Origin: an uncultured bacterium
GTDB taxonomy: Bacteria; Desulfobacterota; Desulfovibrionia; Desulfovibrionales; Desulfovibrionaceae
Assembly: GCA_905214305.1 (NCBI GenBank)
Contig: CAJMLK010000018.1
Location: 1 to 55,012, forward strand
Length of the DNA: 55,012 nt
Reading direction: 5' to 3'
Part shown: positions 48,281-55,012 of the stretch, in pieces
Position numbering within the stretch: position 1 is the stretch's first letter
Layout of the letters: each line of letters opens with the position of its first letter
The notes under the pieces: model-generated
Database searches by the model: none
The model's input: only the letters and a program-made list of their open reading frames with translations
What the model was told of the DNA's origin: nothing
Made by a program: the position numbers and the translations under genes

Positions 48281-48880
48281 CTATTCCACCACAACGGCTT
48301 TTTTAATGATGACGTTTTCTCTGGGCACATCATCATAATAGCCTTTTTTGCCGGTGACGATGGCGGCAATCTTGTCCACCACTTCCTGTCCCTTGATCAC
48401 CTTGCCGAAAACAGCGTAGCCCCAGCCCTGCGGAGTCTGGCTTTTGAAGTCCAGAAAATCGTTGTCCTTGGTATTGATGAAAAACTGGGCCGTGGCCGAA
48501 TGAGGTTCGCCGGTGCGAGCCATGGCAATGGTATATTTCTTGTTTTTCAGCCCGTTATCCGCTTCATTGCGGATGGCGGCGCGGGTTTCTTTCTGTTTCA
48601 TGTCCGGCGTGAAACCGCCGCCCTGAATCATGAAGTTCTTGATCACGCGATGAAAGATCGTGCCGTCATAAAAACCTGATTTGACATACTGCACAAAGTT
48701 GGCGGTACTGATGGGAGCCTTGCGCGCGTCCAGACGCACCACAATTTCGCCCATGTTCGTTTCAAGCTTCACGGCCGGATCGGGTGTGGCGGCCTGAGCC
48801 GGAGTCATGAAGGGCGCGGCCATAAGGCAAAACGCCAGGGCAAGGGCGCGAAACACGACGCCGGTACGGAAAGATTTCAT
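48281..48880 (-). CDS. Periplasmic peptidyl-prolyl cis-trans isomerase, cyclophilin type
   Basis: 199-residue exported proline isomerase. A signal peptide spans 1-30 (cleavage after AQA). The cyclophilin core shows FHRVIKNFMIQGGGF (catalytic Arg and Phe), IAMARTGEPHSATAQFFIN and VFGKVIKGQEVVDKI. It should assist folding of periplasmic proteins. It is monocistronic, with its own terminator. Confidence 0.94.
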   Translation of the reverse strand: MKSFRTGVVFRALALAFCLMAAPFMTPAQAATPDPAVKLETNMGEIVVRLDARKAPISTANFVQYVKSGFYDGTIFHRVIKNFMIQGGGFTPDMKQKETRAAIRNEADNGLKNKKYTIAMARTGEPHSATAQFFINTKDNDFLDFKSQTPQGWGYAVFGKVIKGQEVVDKIAAIVTGKKGYYDDVPRENVIIKKAVVVE

Positions 48881-49214
48881 ATGTATCTCCTTGCGCTACT
48901 GCGGTATAAAGGCCGGAAAAAACCCGGCGGTGCGTGAAAAACTACCATGCCGGCACGCGTCCATCAAGTTGCCGCTGCTGCCGTCAGGCGGATTCTGTAA
49001 CAGAAATGTCACATTTGACGCCGTTATCCGGGACAGAGAGCACTTGCTAAACACGGCTTGTGTCATATAGTATGAAGAGGAAGATAAAAAAATACGGCTT
49101 GTCCGGCGTACGGAACAGGCATGAAAAAAACGGTTCGTTGCCAAGCATTTCATGCGCTTCAGATATACCTGTTCCAAAGACGCTCCGGATGCAACAGTTT
49201 TTTGGAGGAGAGTA
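48881..49214. other. Divergent promoter region
   Basis: 334 bp between the cyclophilin and Bax-inhibitor genes. No gene is supported. It holds the promoter candidate at 49044-49071; the remainder shows nothing notable. Confidence 0.4.
49044..49071 (+). promoter_or_regulatory. Possible sigma-70 promoter for the Bax-inhibitor-1 gene
   Basis: TTGCTA (49044-49049) and TATAGT (49066-49071) are 16 bp apart. The start codon is about 140 bp downstream, leaving a long leader. By-eye match only. Confidence 0.35.
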
Positions 49215-49919
49215 ATGACCAATCCCCGCAGTGTAGCGCATAGTGGCGTAAGCAGTGTTGCTTCCCTTTACATGCGCCAGGTTTACCAGTGGATGACGCT
49301 GGGCCTTGGCGTCACCACAGTTATGGCCTGGTTTGTAGCCAGCACGCCCGCAGTGCAGCAGGTCATCTTCGGTAATTCGCTGATCATGATCGGCCTCATC
49401 GTGGCGCAGTTCGGCCTTGTTATCGCCATTTCCGCCGCCGTGCACAAAATGTCCGGCAGCACGGCCACGGGGCTTTTTCTGCTCTATTCCGCGCTGACAG
49501 GGGCAACGCTGTCGTCCATTTTCGTGGTCTACCCCATTGCCTCCATCACCAACGCCTTTCTGGTCACCACCGGAACCTTCCTGGCCATGACCGTTTACGG
49601 CACAGTGACCAAGCGCGACCTTACGGCCATGGGCAGCTTTCTGTTCATGGGCCTGATCGGCATCGTTATCGCCATGGTGGTCAATATCTTCCTCAAGAGC
49701 GCCATGATGGATTTTGTGGTGAGCTGCCTTGGCGTACTCATTTTTACCGGCCTTACGGCCTATGACACACAGAAGCTGCGCCGGTTCGGCGAAAGCGCCC
49801 CCCTGGACGATGCCACGGCCCTGCGCCGCGGCGCCATTCTGGGCGCGCTGACCCTGTACCTGGACTTTATCAATCTTTTCCTCATGCTGCTGCGCCTTTT
49901 CGGCGGCAACCGCGACTGA
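49215..49919 (+). CDS. Bax inhibitor-1 / YccA family membrane protein
   Basis: 234-residue integral membrane protein with seven hydrophobic helices. The family pattern is clear in TGLFLLYSALTGATLSSIF, FLFMGLIGIVIAMVVNIF and GLTAYDTQKLRRFGE, the last holding the conserved Asp of the di-acidic calcium/pH sensor seen in bacterial BI-1 (BsYetJ). In E. coli the YccA member modulates the FtsH protease. GGAGGAG precedes the ATG at 49215. A longer frame from 49152 lacks support. Confidence 0.92.
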   Translation: MTNPRSVAHSGVSSVASLYMRQVYQWMTLGLGVTTVMAWFVASTPAVQQVIFGNSLIMIGLIVAQFGLVIAISAAVHKMSGSTATGLFLLYSALTGATLSSIFVVYPIASITNAFLVTTGTFLAMTVYGTVTKRDLTAMGSFLFMGLIGIVIAMVVNIFLKSAMMDFVVSCLGVLIFTGLTAYDTQKLRRFGESAPLDDATALRRGAILGALTLYLDFINLFLMLLRLFGGNRD

Positions 49920-50019
49920 TTGCCGCAATACGGGCAACAGCCTGAGAGCAAGCACGCGATGGGGGGCGAAAGGCCATGCCTTTTGCCCCTTTTTCACGCC
50001 TTGCCGGTGAATAATTTTT

Positions 50020-52536
50020 ATGAAAAAGCAAAAAAAACTTCGCGGAGCCACTACGGCTTCCGCACCTTTCAACGGCGGTTTTCCCTCGCATGAGGAGCTG
50101 CTGCAAACCCTTGCCGCCCAGAACCGCCCCATGCGGCTGGACGGTCTTTTGCGCGTTCTGGGCCTTGCCCGGCGCGAAAGAAAAGAGCTGGAAGCCGCAC
50201 TTGACGATCTGGAACGGCAGGGCAAGGCCCTGCGCCTGCGCGGCGGCCTGTGGACACGCCCTGAAAACCTGAAAAGCATTACGGGCCGTTTCAGCGCCCT
50301 GCGCGAAGGCGCGGGCTTTGTTACGCCCATGCGCCTGTCGGCCGATGACGAACAGGAAAGCCCCAGATGGCAGTTTTCCGGCGACAAGGATATTTACATT
50401 CCCTCAGCCCAGAGCGGCGGCGCGTGGCATCAGGACATGGTGCGCGTGGCCCTTTCGCCCGGCGCACAACGCGGCCCTTCGCCTGAAGGGCGCATTGTGG
50501 AGATACTTGAGCGCGGCCTCAAGGAAGTGCCCGCCCACGTGGTTCACCGCCACGGCAACAGTCTTTTCTGCCGCCCGGCCGACAGCAGGCTGCCTGTGGA
50601 TTTTAACGTGGAGCTGCCCGCAGATTCCGAGGCTCCGGCTCAGGGAACTCTTGTGCTGCTGGCCCCCCTCAAGCCGCTGGCTTCAGACCTGTGGAGCGCC
50701 TCGCTTCTGGGCAACTACGGCCGCGAAGATGATGTGGCCGTGCAGGAAGAGCTGGTCAAGCTCAATCACGAGGTTCCGCGCGACTTTCCTGCCGGTGCGC
50801 TGGCCGAGGCCGAAGCCCTGCCCGGCGAACCCGGAGAAGCCGATTTCAAGGGGCGCAGGGACGTGCGCGATCTTGCCCTTGTGACCATTGACGGCGCGGA
50901 CGCCCGCGATTTTGACGACGCCGTGCATGTAGAGGAACAGCCCGGCGGCAAAGGCTGGATTTTGCGCGTTGCCATTGCCGACGTGAGCCGCTATGTGCGC
51001 CCGCGCGGACGCGGATGCTCCGGCGCGCTTGATGCCGAGGCCCTGTCACGCGGCAATTCATGGTATTTCCCGCGCTCTGTGGAGCCGATGCTGCCTGAAG
51101 TCCTGTCCAACGGCCTGTGCAGCCTGCGGCCTCACGTGAACCGTCTGGCCGTGCTGGCCGAAATTCCCTTTACCGCTGCGGGCAAGCCCGGCAAGCCGCG
51201 CTTTTCTGAAGCGGTCATGCGCTCGGCGGCACGACTGACCTATGATCAGGTCAAGGCGTGCATGCTGGACAGGGACCAGGCCGCCCTTGCGGAACTGCGC
51301 GCCGAAGAACGCGGCGAAGAAGTGCTGCACATGCTGGAGAAGGCATTTGCCCTCTACGCTGTGCTGCGCCAGACCCGCCGCCAGCGCGGTACGCTGGACT
51401 TTGACCTGCCTGAAGCCGAAAGCCGCCTGGACGATCTGGGCCGTGTGGTCTGGCTCGGCCACTGTCAGCGCAACGACGCGCACCGGCTGATCGAGGAATT
51501 CATGATCGCGGCCAACGAGGCCGTGGCCCGCCACCTGCGCGATGCCGACATGCCTTTTCTTTATCGCGTCCACCCGGACCCGGACCCCGAAAGGCTTGAA
51601 AGCCTCTTTGACACGCTGGCAGCCACCGGCATTGAAAACCTGCCGCCCAAGCCCGTGCCCTCTGCCATGCAGGGCATTCTTGCCGCTGCTCAAGGGACGC
51701 CGCAGGAATTTCTGGTCAACCGCCTCTGCCTGCGCGCCATGCCTCAGGCCCGGTACATGCCGTTCAACGAAGGGCATTTCGGTCTGGCGTCCACGGCGTA
51801 CTGCCACTTTACCTCGCCCATCCGGCGCTACGCCGACCTGCTCACGCACAGGGCGCTCAAAACCTCTCTTGGGCTTGACGCCGGTCCCCTGCCAGCCGGG
51901 CAGAAACTGCTGCGCGTGGCTGACCAGCTGAACCGTCGTGAACGGGCCGCCATGGCCTGCGAACGCGAAATGGACCGCCGCCTGGGCTGTCTGGCGCTGC
52001 TGCCCCGCGTGGGTGAGCATTTCAGCGGCATTGTGGCCGGGGTGACGGACTTTGGCGTTTTTGTGGAGCTTGAAGCCATGCCCGTGGAAGGCATGATCCG
52101 TGTGGAAGACCTGGGCGACGACTGGTATGATTTTGACGCCCGCACCATGAGTCTTGTGGGGCAGCGGTCGGGCGTACAGTGGCGCATGGGCCAAAAGCTT
52201 GAGGTTGCCCTGTCTGAAGTGCATCTGGGCCGCCTTGAAATCCGTCTCATGCCGCTGGAACTGCCCAAGGGGATCGGCGGACGCGGCAAGCGCGGCGGAC
52301 GCGTAAGCCGCACGTCAGCCCGCAAAGGCTCCACTGCCGGCTGGAAGCTGGTCTCGCCCGGTGACGGGCGCGGCACAGGCGCAAAGCCGGGTAAAGCCGC
52401 CCGCAACGGCAAAAAAAACAGCGCAGGCAAATCCACCCGGCCGGGCAAGCCATCCACCGGAAAACCGGGCAAGCGCGCAGGCACGGCCGGTAAACCCGGC
52501 AAGAGCACCGGGCGCGGCACAGGCAAGCGCGGCTGA
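50020..52536 (+). CDS. rnr: Ribonuclease R
   Basis: 838-residue 3'-5' exoribonuclease. An N-terminal winged-helix domain (about 20-75) and cold-shock-like domains (about 85-240) precede the RNB catalytic domain (about 275-605), whose motif DGADARDFDDAV supplies D291, D297, D299 and D300 as metal ligands. An S1 domain (about 665-740) follows. The last 85 residues form a Lys/Gly/Arg/Ser-rich tail (KPGKAARNGKK, GKPGKRAG), consistent with the basic RNase R tail that helps unwind structured RNA. The ribosome binding site is weak. It overlaps murJ (TGATG). Confidence 0.93.
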   Translation: MKKQKKLRGATTASAPFNGGFPSHEELLQTLAAQNRPMRLDGLLRVLGLARRERKELEAALDDLERQGKALRLRGGLWTRPENLKSITGRFSALREGAGFVTPMRLSADDEQESPRWQFSGDKDIYIPSAQSGGAWHQDMVRVALSPGAQRGPSPEGRIVEILERGLKEVPAHVVHRHGNSLFCRPADSRLPVDFNVELPADSEAPAQGTLVLLAPLKPLASDLWSASLLGNYGREDDVAVQEELVKLNHEVPRDFPAGALAEAEALPGEPGEADFKGRRDVRDLALVTIDGADARDFDDAVHVEEQPGGKGWILRVAIADVSRYVRPRGRGCSGALDAEALSRGNSWYFPRSVEPMLPEVLSNGLCSLRPHVNRLAVLAEIPFTAAGKPGKPRFSEAVMRSAARLTYDQVKACMLDRDQAALAELRAEERGEEVLHMLEKAFALYAVLRQTRRQRGTLDFDLPEAESRLDDLGRVVWLGHCQRNDAHRLIEEFMIAANEAVARHLRDADMPFLYRVHPDPDPERLESLFDTLAATGIENLPPKPVPSAMQGILAAAQGTPQEFLVNRLCLRAMPQARYMPFNEGHFGLASTAYCHFTSPIRRYADLLTHRALKTSLGLDAGPLPAGQKLLRVADQLNRRERAAMACEREMDRRLGCLALLPRVGEHFSGIVAGVTDFGVFVELEAMPVEGMIRVEDLGDDWYDFDARTMSLVGQRSGVQWRMGQKLEVALSEVHLGRLEIRLMPLELPKGIGGRGKRGGRVSRTSARKGSTAGWKLVSPGDGRGTGAKPGKAARNGKKNSAGKSTRPGKPSTGKPGKRAGTAGKPGKSTGRGTGKRG

Positions 52537-54149
52537 TGGGCCTTCTGTCCGCCAGACAGCGTATGGGTGCGGCGGCCGTTATTCTGGCCGCCAGCACCAT
52601 TATTTCTCGCCTCATGGGCCTTGTGCGCGACAAGGTCATCTCGTGGCAGTTCGGCGCGGGGGGCGAGGCGGACATGTACTTTGCCGCCTTTGTTGTGCCG
52701 GACATCATCAATTACATGCTGGCCGGCGGCTTTATGTCCATCACCATCATCCCCCTGCTGTCGCGCCGCTTTCAGGAGGATGAAGACGACGCCTGGAGTT
52801 TTTTTTCCTGCGTGTTCTGCTGGATGGCCGCTGCATCCGTCGGGTTGACGGCGGCGGGCATGCTGGCCGCCGGACCGCTGGCCCGCCTGATCGCTCCCGG
52901 CTTTACGCCGGAGCAATGGCTGCGGCTGGCTTTTTTCATGCGGATCGTGCTGCCCGCGCAGGTCTTTTTTCTGTGCGGGGCCTGCATTACCGCCCTGCTT
53001 TTTTTGCGGCGGCAATTTCGTGTTCCGGCTCTGGCCCCCATTATCTATAACGGCTGCATCATTCTCGGCGGCCTGACCCTGCCCTGGCTGGCAGGGCTTG
53101 CCCCAGTGCGCGCGGCGCTCTCGCCTGCCCTGCTGGGCCACTTTGAGGGCATGACCGGGTACTGCGCGGGGGTTACCGTGGGCGCGGCCCTGGGGACTTT
53201 CGTTCTGCCTCTGGCAGCAGCCATGCAGGGCGGCATGCGCCTGCGCCCCGTGTGGCGGCATCGCCTCATGGGCAAATTTCTTATCACTGCCCTGCCCCTC
53301 ATGCTGGGGCAGACCATCATGATGCTGGACGAGCAGTTTTTGCGCGTATTCGGCTCTCTGGCCGGAGATGGCGTGGTGAGCCTGCTCAACTACGCCCGCC
53401 GTATCGCCCAGGTTCCCGTAGGGCTTATGGGACAGGCCGCGGCCGTGGCCTCCTATCCCTTTCTGGTCAAGCTGCTTACCGAAGGCGACAGGGAAGGCTT
53501 TGACCGCACCCTGCGCACCGCGCTGCGGGCCAGTCTGGGGCTTATCATCCCTTGCGCTCTAGGCATGATCGCCTGCGCGTGGCCCATTTTGGGCGTCATT
53601 TTTCAGGGCGGCCGCTTCGGCCCCGCCGAAACTCTGGCTGCCACCCCCCTGACGCAAATCATGCTTGCAGCCACACCGTTCTGGATACTTTACATGGTGC
53701 TGGTGCGGGCCTACTACGCCCACGGCGACACCATCACGCCCGCTGTTACGGGCACGGTCATGACGGCGGTTTGCCTGCCCATTTACTACTACTGGGCTGT
53801 GCCGCACGGGGCCTGGGCCATTGCCGCGCTTTCGGGCGTGAGCGTCAGCCTGTATGTTCTGTGGCTCATGTTCATCTGGGCGCGCCGACAGGGCAGCGGA
53901 GCCTTCGCGGGCCTTCGCGGCCTTGCCCTGCGCGCCCTCGCCTGTTCCCTGCCCGGCGCTGCCGCCGCATGGTGGCTGAGCGCCTATGCCCTCAGCCGCG
54001 CGGCTGATCTTGGCCTGCATGCCCTGTGGGCGGCCCTGCTGGCGCTCGGCCTGGGCGGCTGCGCCTTTATGCTGCTTTTTTTGCCTTTGTGCCTACGGCT
54101 GGCCCCGGCCATTATGGAGCCGATATTGCGAAGATTACGGCAGACATAA
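52536..54149 (+). CDS. murJ: Lipid II flippase MurJ (MviN)
   Basis: 537-residue MOP-superfamily transporter with about 14 helices. The MurJ N-terminus is clear: ILAASTIISRLMGLVRDKVISWQFG, then ADMYFAAFVVPDIINYMLAGG. NYARRIAQVPVGLMGQAAAVASYP is the conserved segment of helices 8-9. It moves lipid II to the periplasmic side for peptidoglycan synthesis. The ATG shares its A with the rnr stop codon, so translation is coupled. Confidence 0.93.
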   Translation: MGLLSARQRMGAAAVILAASTIISRLMGLVRDKVISWQFGAGGEADMYFAAFVVPDIINYMLAGGFMSITIIPLLSRRFQEDEDDAWSFFSCVFCWMAAASVGLTAAGMLAAGPLARLIAPGFTPEQWLRLAFFMRIVLPAQVFFLCGACITALLFLRRQFRVPALAPIIYNGCIILGGLTLPWLAGLAPVRAALSPALLGHFEGMTGYCAGVTVGAALGTFVLPLAAAMQGGMRLRPVWRHRLMGKFLITALPLMLGQTIMMLDEQFLRVFGSLAGDGVVSLLNYARRIAQVPVGLMGQAAAVASYPFLVKLLTEGDREGFDRTLRTALRASLGLIIPCALGMIACAWPILGVIFQGGRFGPAETLAATPLTQIMLAATPFWILYMVLVRAYYAHGDTITPAVTGTVMTAVCLPIYYYWAVPHGAWAIAALSGVSVSLYVLWLMFIWARRQGSGAFAGLRGLALRALACSLPGAAAAWWLSAYALSRAADLGLHALWAALLALGLGGCAFMLLFLPLCLRLAPAIMEPILRRLRQT

Positions 54150-54171
54150 ATCTGCTTCCAAGGACCTGCCT

Positions 54172-54720
54172 ATGAACATTGAAGACGTGGTCAACTCTAC
54201 GTGCAGAGCCGTACTGGATTTCTGGCTGCGACACTGGCCGTTATGTTTGCTCACACTATGGGCTGTACTGGAATTGTGGATATCCGGGAACCTCATTGGC
54301 ACGGCTGCCATTGTCACCAGTGTCGCTGTTACTGTCACGAGTTTTGCGGGTACAGTCGCTTGCTTGAAAACATTTCGGCTTGAGCGCTGCATCTGGGCAT
54401 ACTTAACTGTTTTTATTGGTATTTTTTGCGTATCAATGAGCAGTTCCGAGGTCAAAGCATTGCAACATGACCTTCATCTGGAAAGCCTGGATGAAGATAT
54501 TGTTTGCCGGATAGCAGAAGCTGTACAGTGGACAGGCATAGTAGCCCTGCTGTCTTCAGGGCTTTATTTTTTGCGTTTTCGGCATAAGGTCAGTCCCACA
54601 GCCCTTATTAAAATACCCCTGACCGTCTTTTTCATGTACGTCTTCCTGCAACCGGTTTTCATCCTAATATGGGCTATTTTGACGATGTTTGCATATGGTA
54701 TTCTGGGCATACCCGAATAA
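54172..54720 (+). CDS. Small membrane protein of unknown function
   Basis: 182-residue protein with about five hydrophobic segments (around 23-38, 44-66, 76-90, 122-137 and 150-178) and a short acidic central loop (LESLDEDIVCRIAEAVQ). I do not recognise a family. AAGGA lies upstream of the ATG at 54172. It starts 22 bp after murJ but its base composition is visibly more A/T-rich than rnr or murJ, so it may be a later acquisition. A terminator follows directly. Confidence 0.7.
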   Translation: MNIEDVVNSTCRAVLDFWLRHWPLCLLTLWAVLELWISGNLIGTAAIVTSVAVTVTSFAGTVACLKTFRLERCIWAYLTVFIGIFCVSMSSSEVKALQHDLHLESLDEDIVCRIAEAVQWTGIVALLSSGLYFLRFRHKVSPTALIKIPLTVFFMYVFLQPVFILIWAILTMFAYGILGIPE

Positions 54721-54722
54721 AG

Positions 54723-54755
54723 AAAACCCCGGCGGTTCTGTGTCGCAGGGGTTTT
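54723..54755. terminator. Intrinsic terminator at the end of the rnr-murJ transcript
   Basis: AAAACCCC (54723-54730) pairs with GGGGTTTT (54748-54755); a T tail exists on both strands, so it may work in both directions. Confidence 0.7.
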
Positions 54756-54866
54756 GTCCTGTCAGAACGTGCTGTTAAAAGCAAACGCAAACAGGTAAGA
54801 CCAAGGTTACTGCCATCTCTGCCCACAAAATGCATATGGTCCCAATATGGGCCGATTCCCATGGCC

Positions 54867-54977
54867 TTATTTGCCATACTTATCTTTCAAAAATTCCCTA
54901 GCTAACGGACTGACACCCATCCGATTGTATGGCACTGCGGTGTCAGGTTCCGCAAATATTATTGACAAGCCCTTAAA
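54867..54977 (-). other. Possible 3' fragment of a gene or small ORF at the right edge
   Basis: A stop-bounded minus-strand reading of 36 codons ends FLKDKYGK-stop and reads like ordinary protein (EPDTAVPYNRMGVSPLARE). It has no good start codon. In an overlapping frame another reading begins MANKAMGIGPYWDHMHF. This may be a decayed or frameshifted gene entering from the right, or chance. The DNA is more A/T-rich than the rest of the window. Confidence 0.22.
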
Positions 54978-55012
54978 CTAAACACTATTTACATGTATAC
55001 ACATGAATAGGC

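Noticed and set aside
50020..53261. Minus-strand frames opposite rnr and murJ (51058-52224, 51828-53261)
   Set aside because: They oppose clear RNase R and MurJ genes and have shadow-type composition.

Overview
The window is about 55 kb of GC-rich, densely coded bacterial chromosome. Gene content points to a sulfate-reducing deltaproteobacterium of the Desulfovibrio type: a six-gene membrane complex related to hydrogenase-4 and complex I, a UbiD decarboxylase, class II fructose bisphosphatase, sigma-54 signalling, and hisC-cmk and rnr-murJ gene pairs. This placement is inferred from gene families; there is no rRNA gene to confirm it. I found no tRNA, rRNA, CRISPR array, transposase or prophage gene. 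The region is mostly core housekeeping and envelope genes with two accessory-looking modules.

Layout. 0.3-6.4 kb, minus strand: lipoate ligase, the phosphate importer pstSCAB (no phoU in the window) and a TatD nuclease. 6.8-15.8 kb, plus strand: a UDP-glucuronate decarboxylase, then an Ehr-type complex (ehrA-B-C-D, a stretch of stacked DNA hairpins, ehrL-S). It has the ion-pump and iron-sulfur subunits of a group 4 hydrogenase, but its large subunit lacks the four cysteines that hold the NiFe centre. 15.9-17.7 kb: an LtaS-like alkaline-phosphatase-fold transferase convergent with diacylglycerol kinase. 17.8-23 kb: a ZraPSR-like envelope metal-stress module, with a sigma-54 activator and a sensor kinase on the minus strand. 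Divergent from them, behind a near-consensus sigma-54 promoter with tandem upstream repeats, lie three small envelope proteins. The sensor's periplasmic loop carries the same Met/His/Gly-rich sequence as the secreted protein it probably controls.

23.4-31.9 kb: a hypothetical protein with Q-A-S repeats, a universal stress protein, hisC-cmk, a TPR protein behind a possible sigma-54 promoter, a diguanylate cyclase, a V4R-domain protein and a secreted hypothetical. The intergenic spaces here are long and rich in dispersed imperfect palindromes. 31.9-37.4 kb, minus strand: glpX, then a nudix-ubiD-nadE operon. 37.5-42.4 kb: MarR regulator, Sua5/YrdC and RlmH (their start codons overlap head to head), an STT3/PglB-like oligosaccharyltransferase and RsmG. 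42.7-54.7 kb, mostly plus strand: fabD, argS, SPOR-domain protein, MlaE permease, ruvC, cyclophilin (minus), Bax-inhibitor-1 protein, RNase R, MurJ and a small membrane protein of unknown function.

The strongest candidates for new biology are the hydrogenase-like complex without an active site, the hairpin array inside its operon, the metal-sensing module in which sensor and effector share a Met/His-rich sequence, and the family of AGAGCA/TTTGAGAAT palindromic repeats in intergenic DNA.
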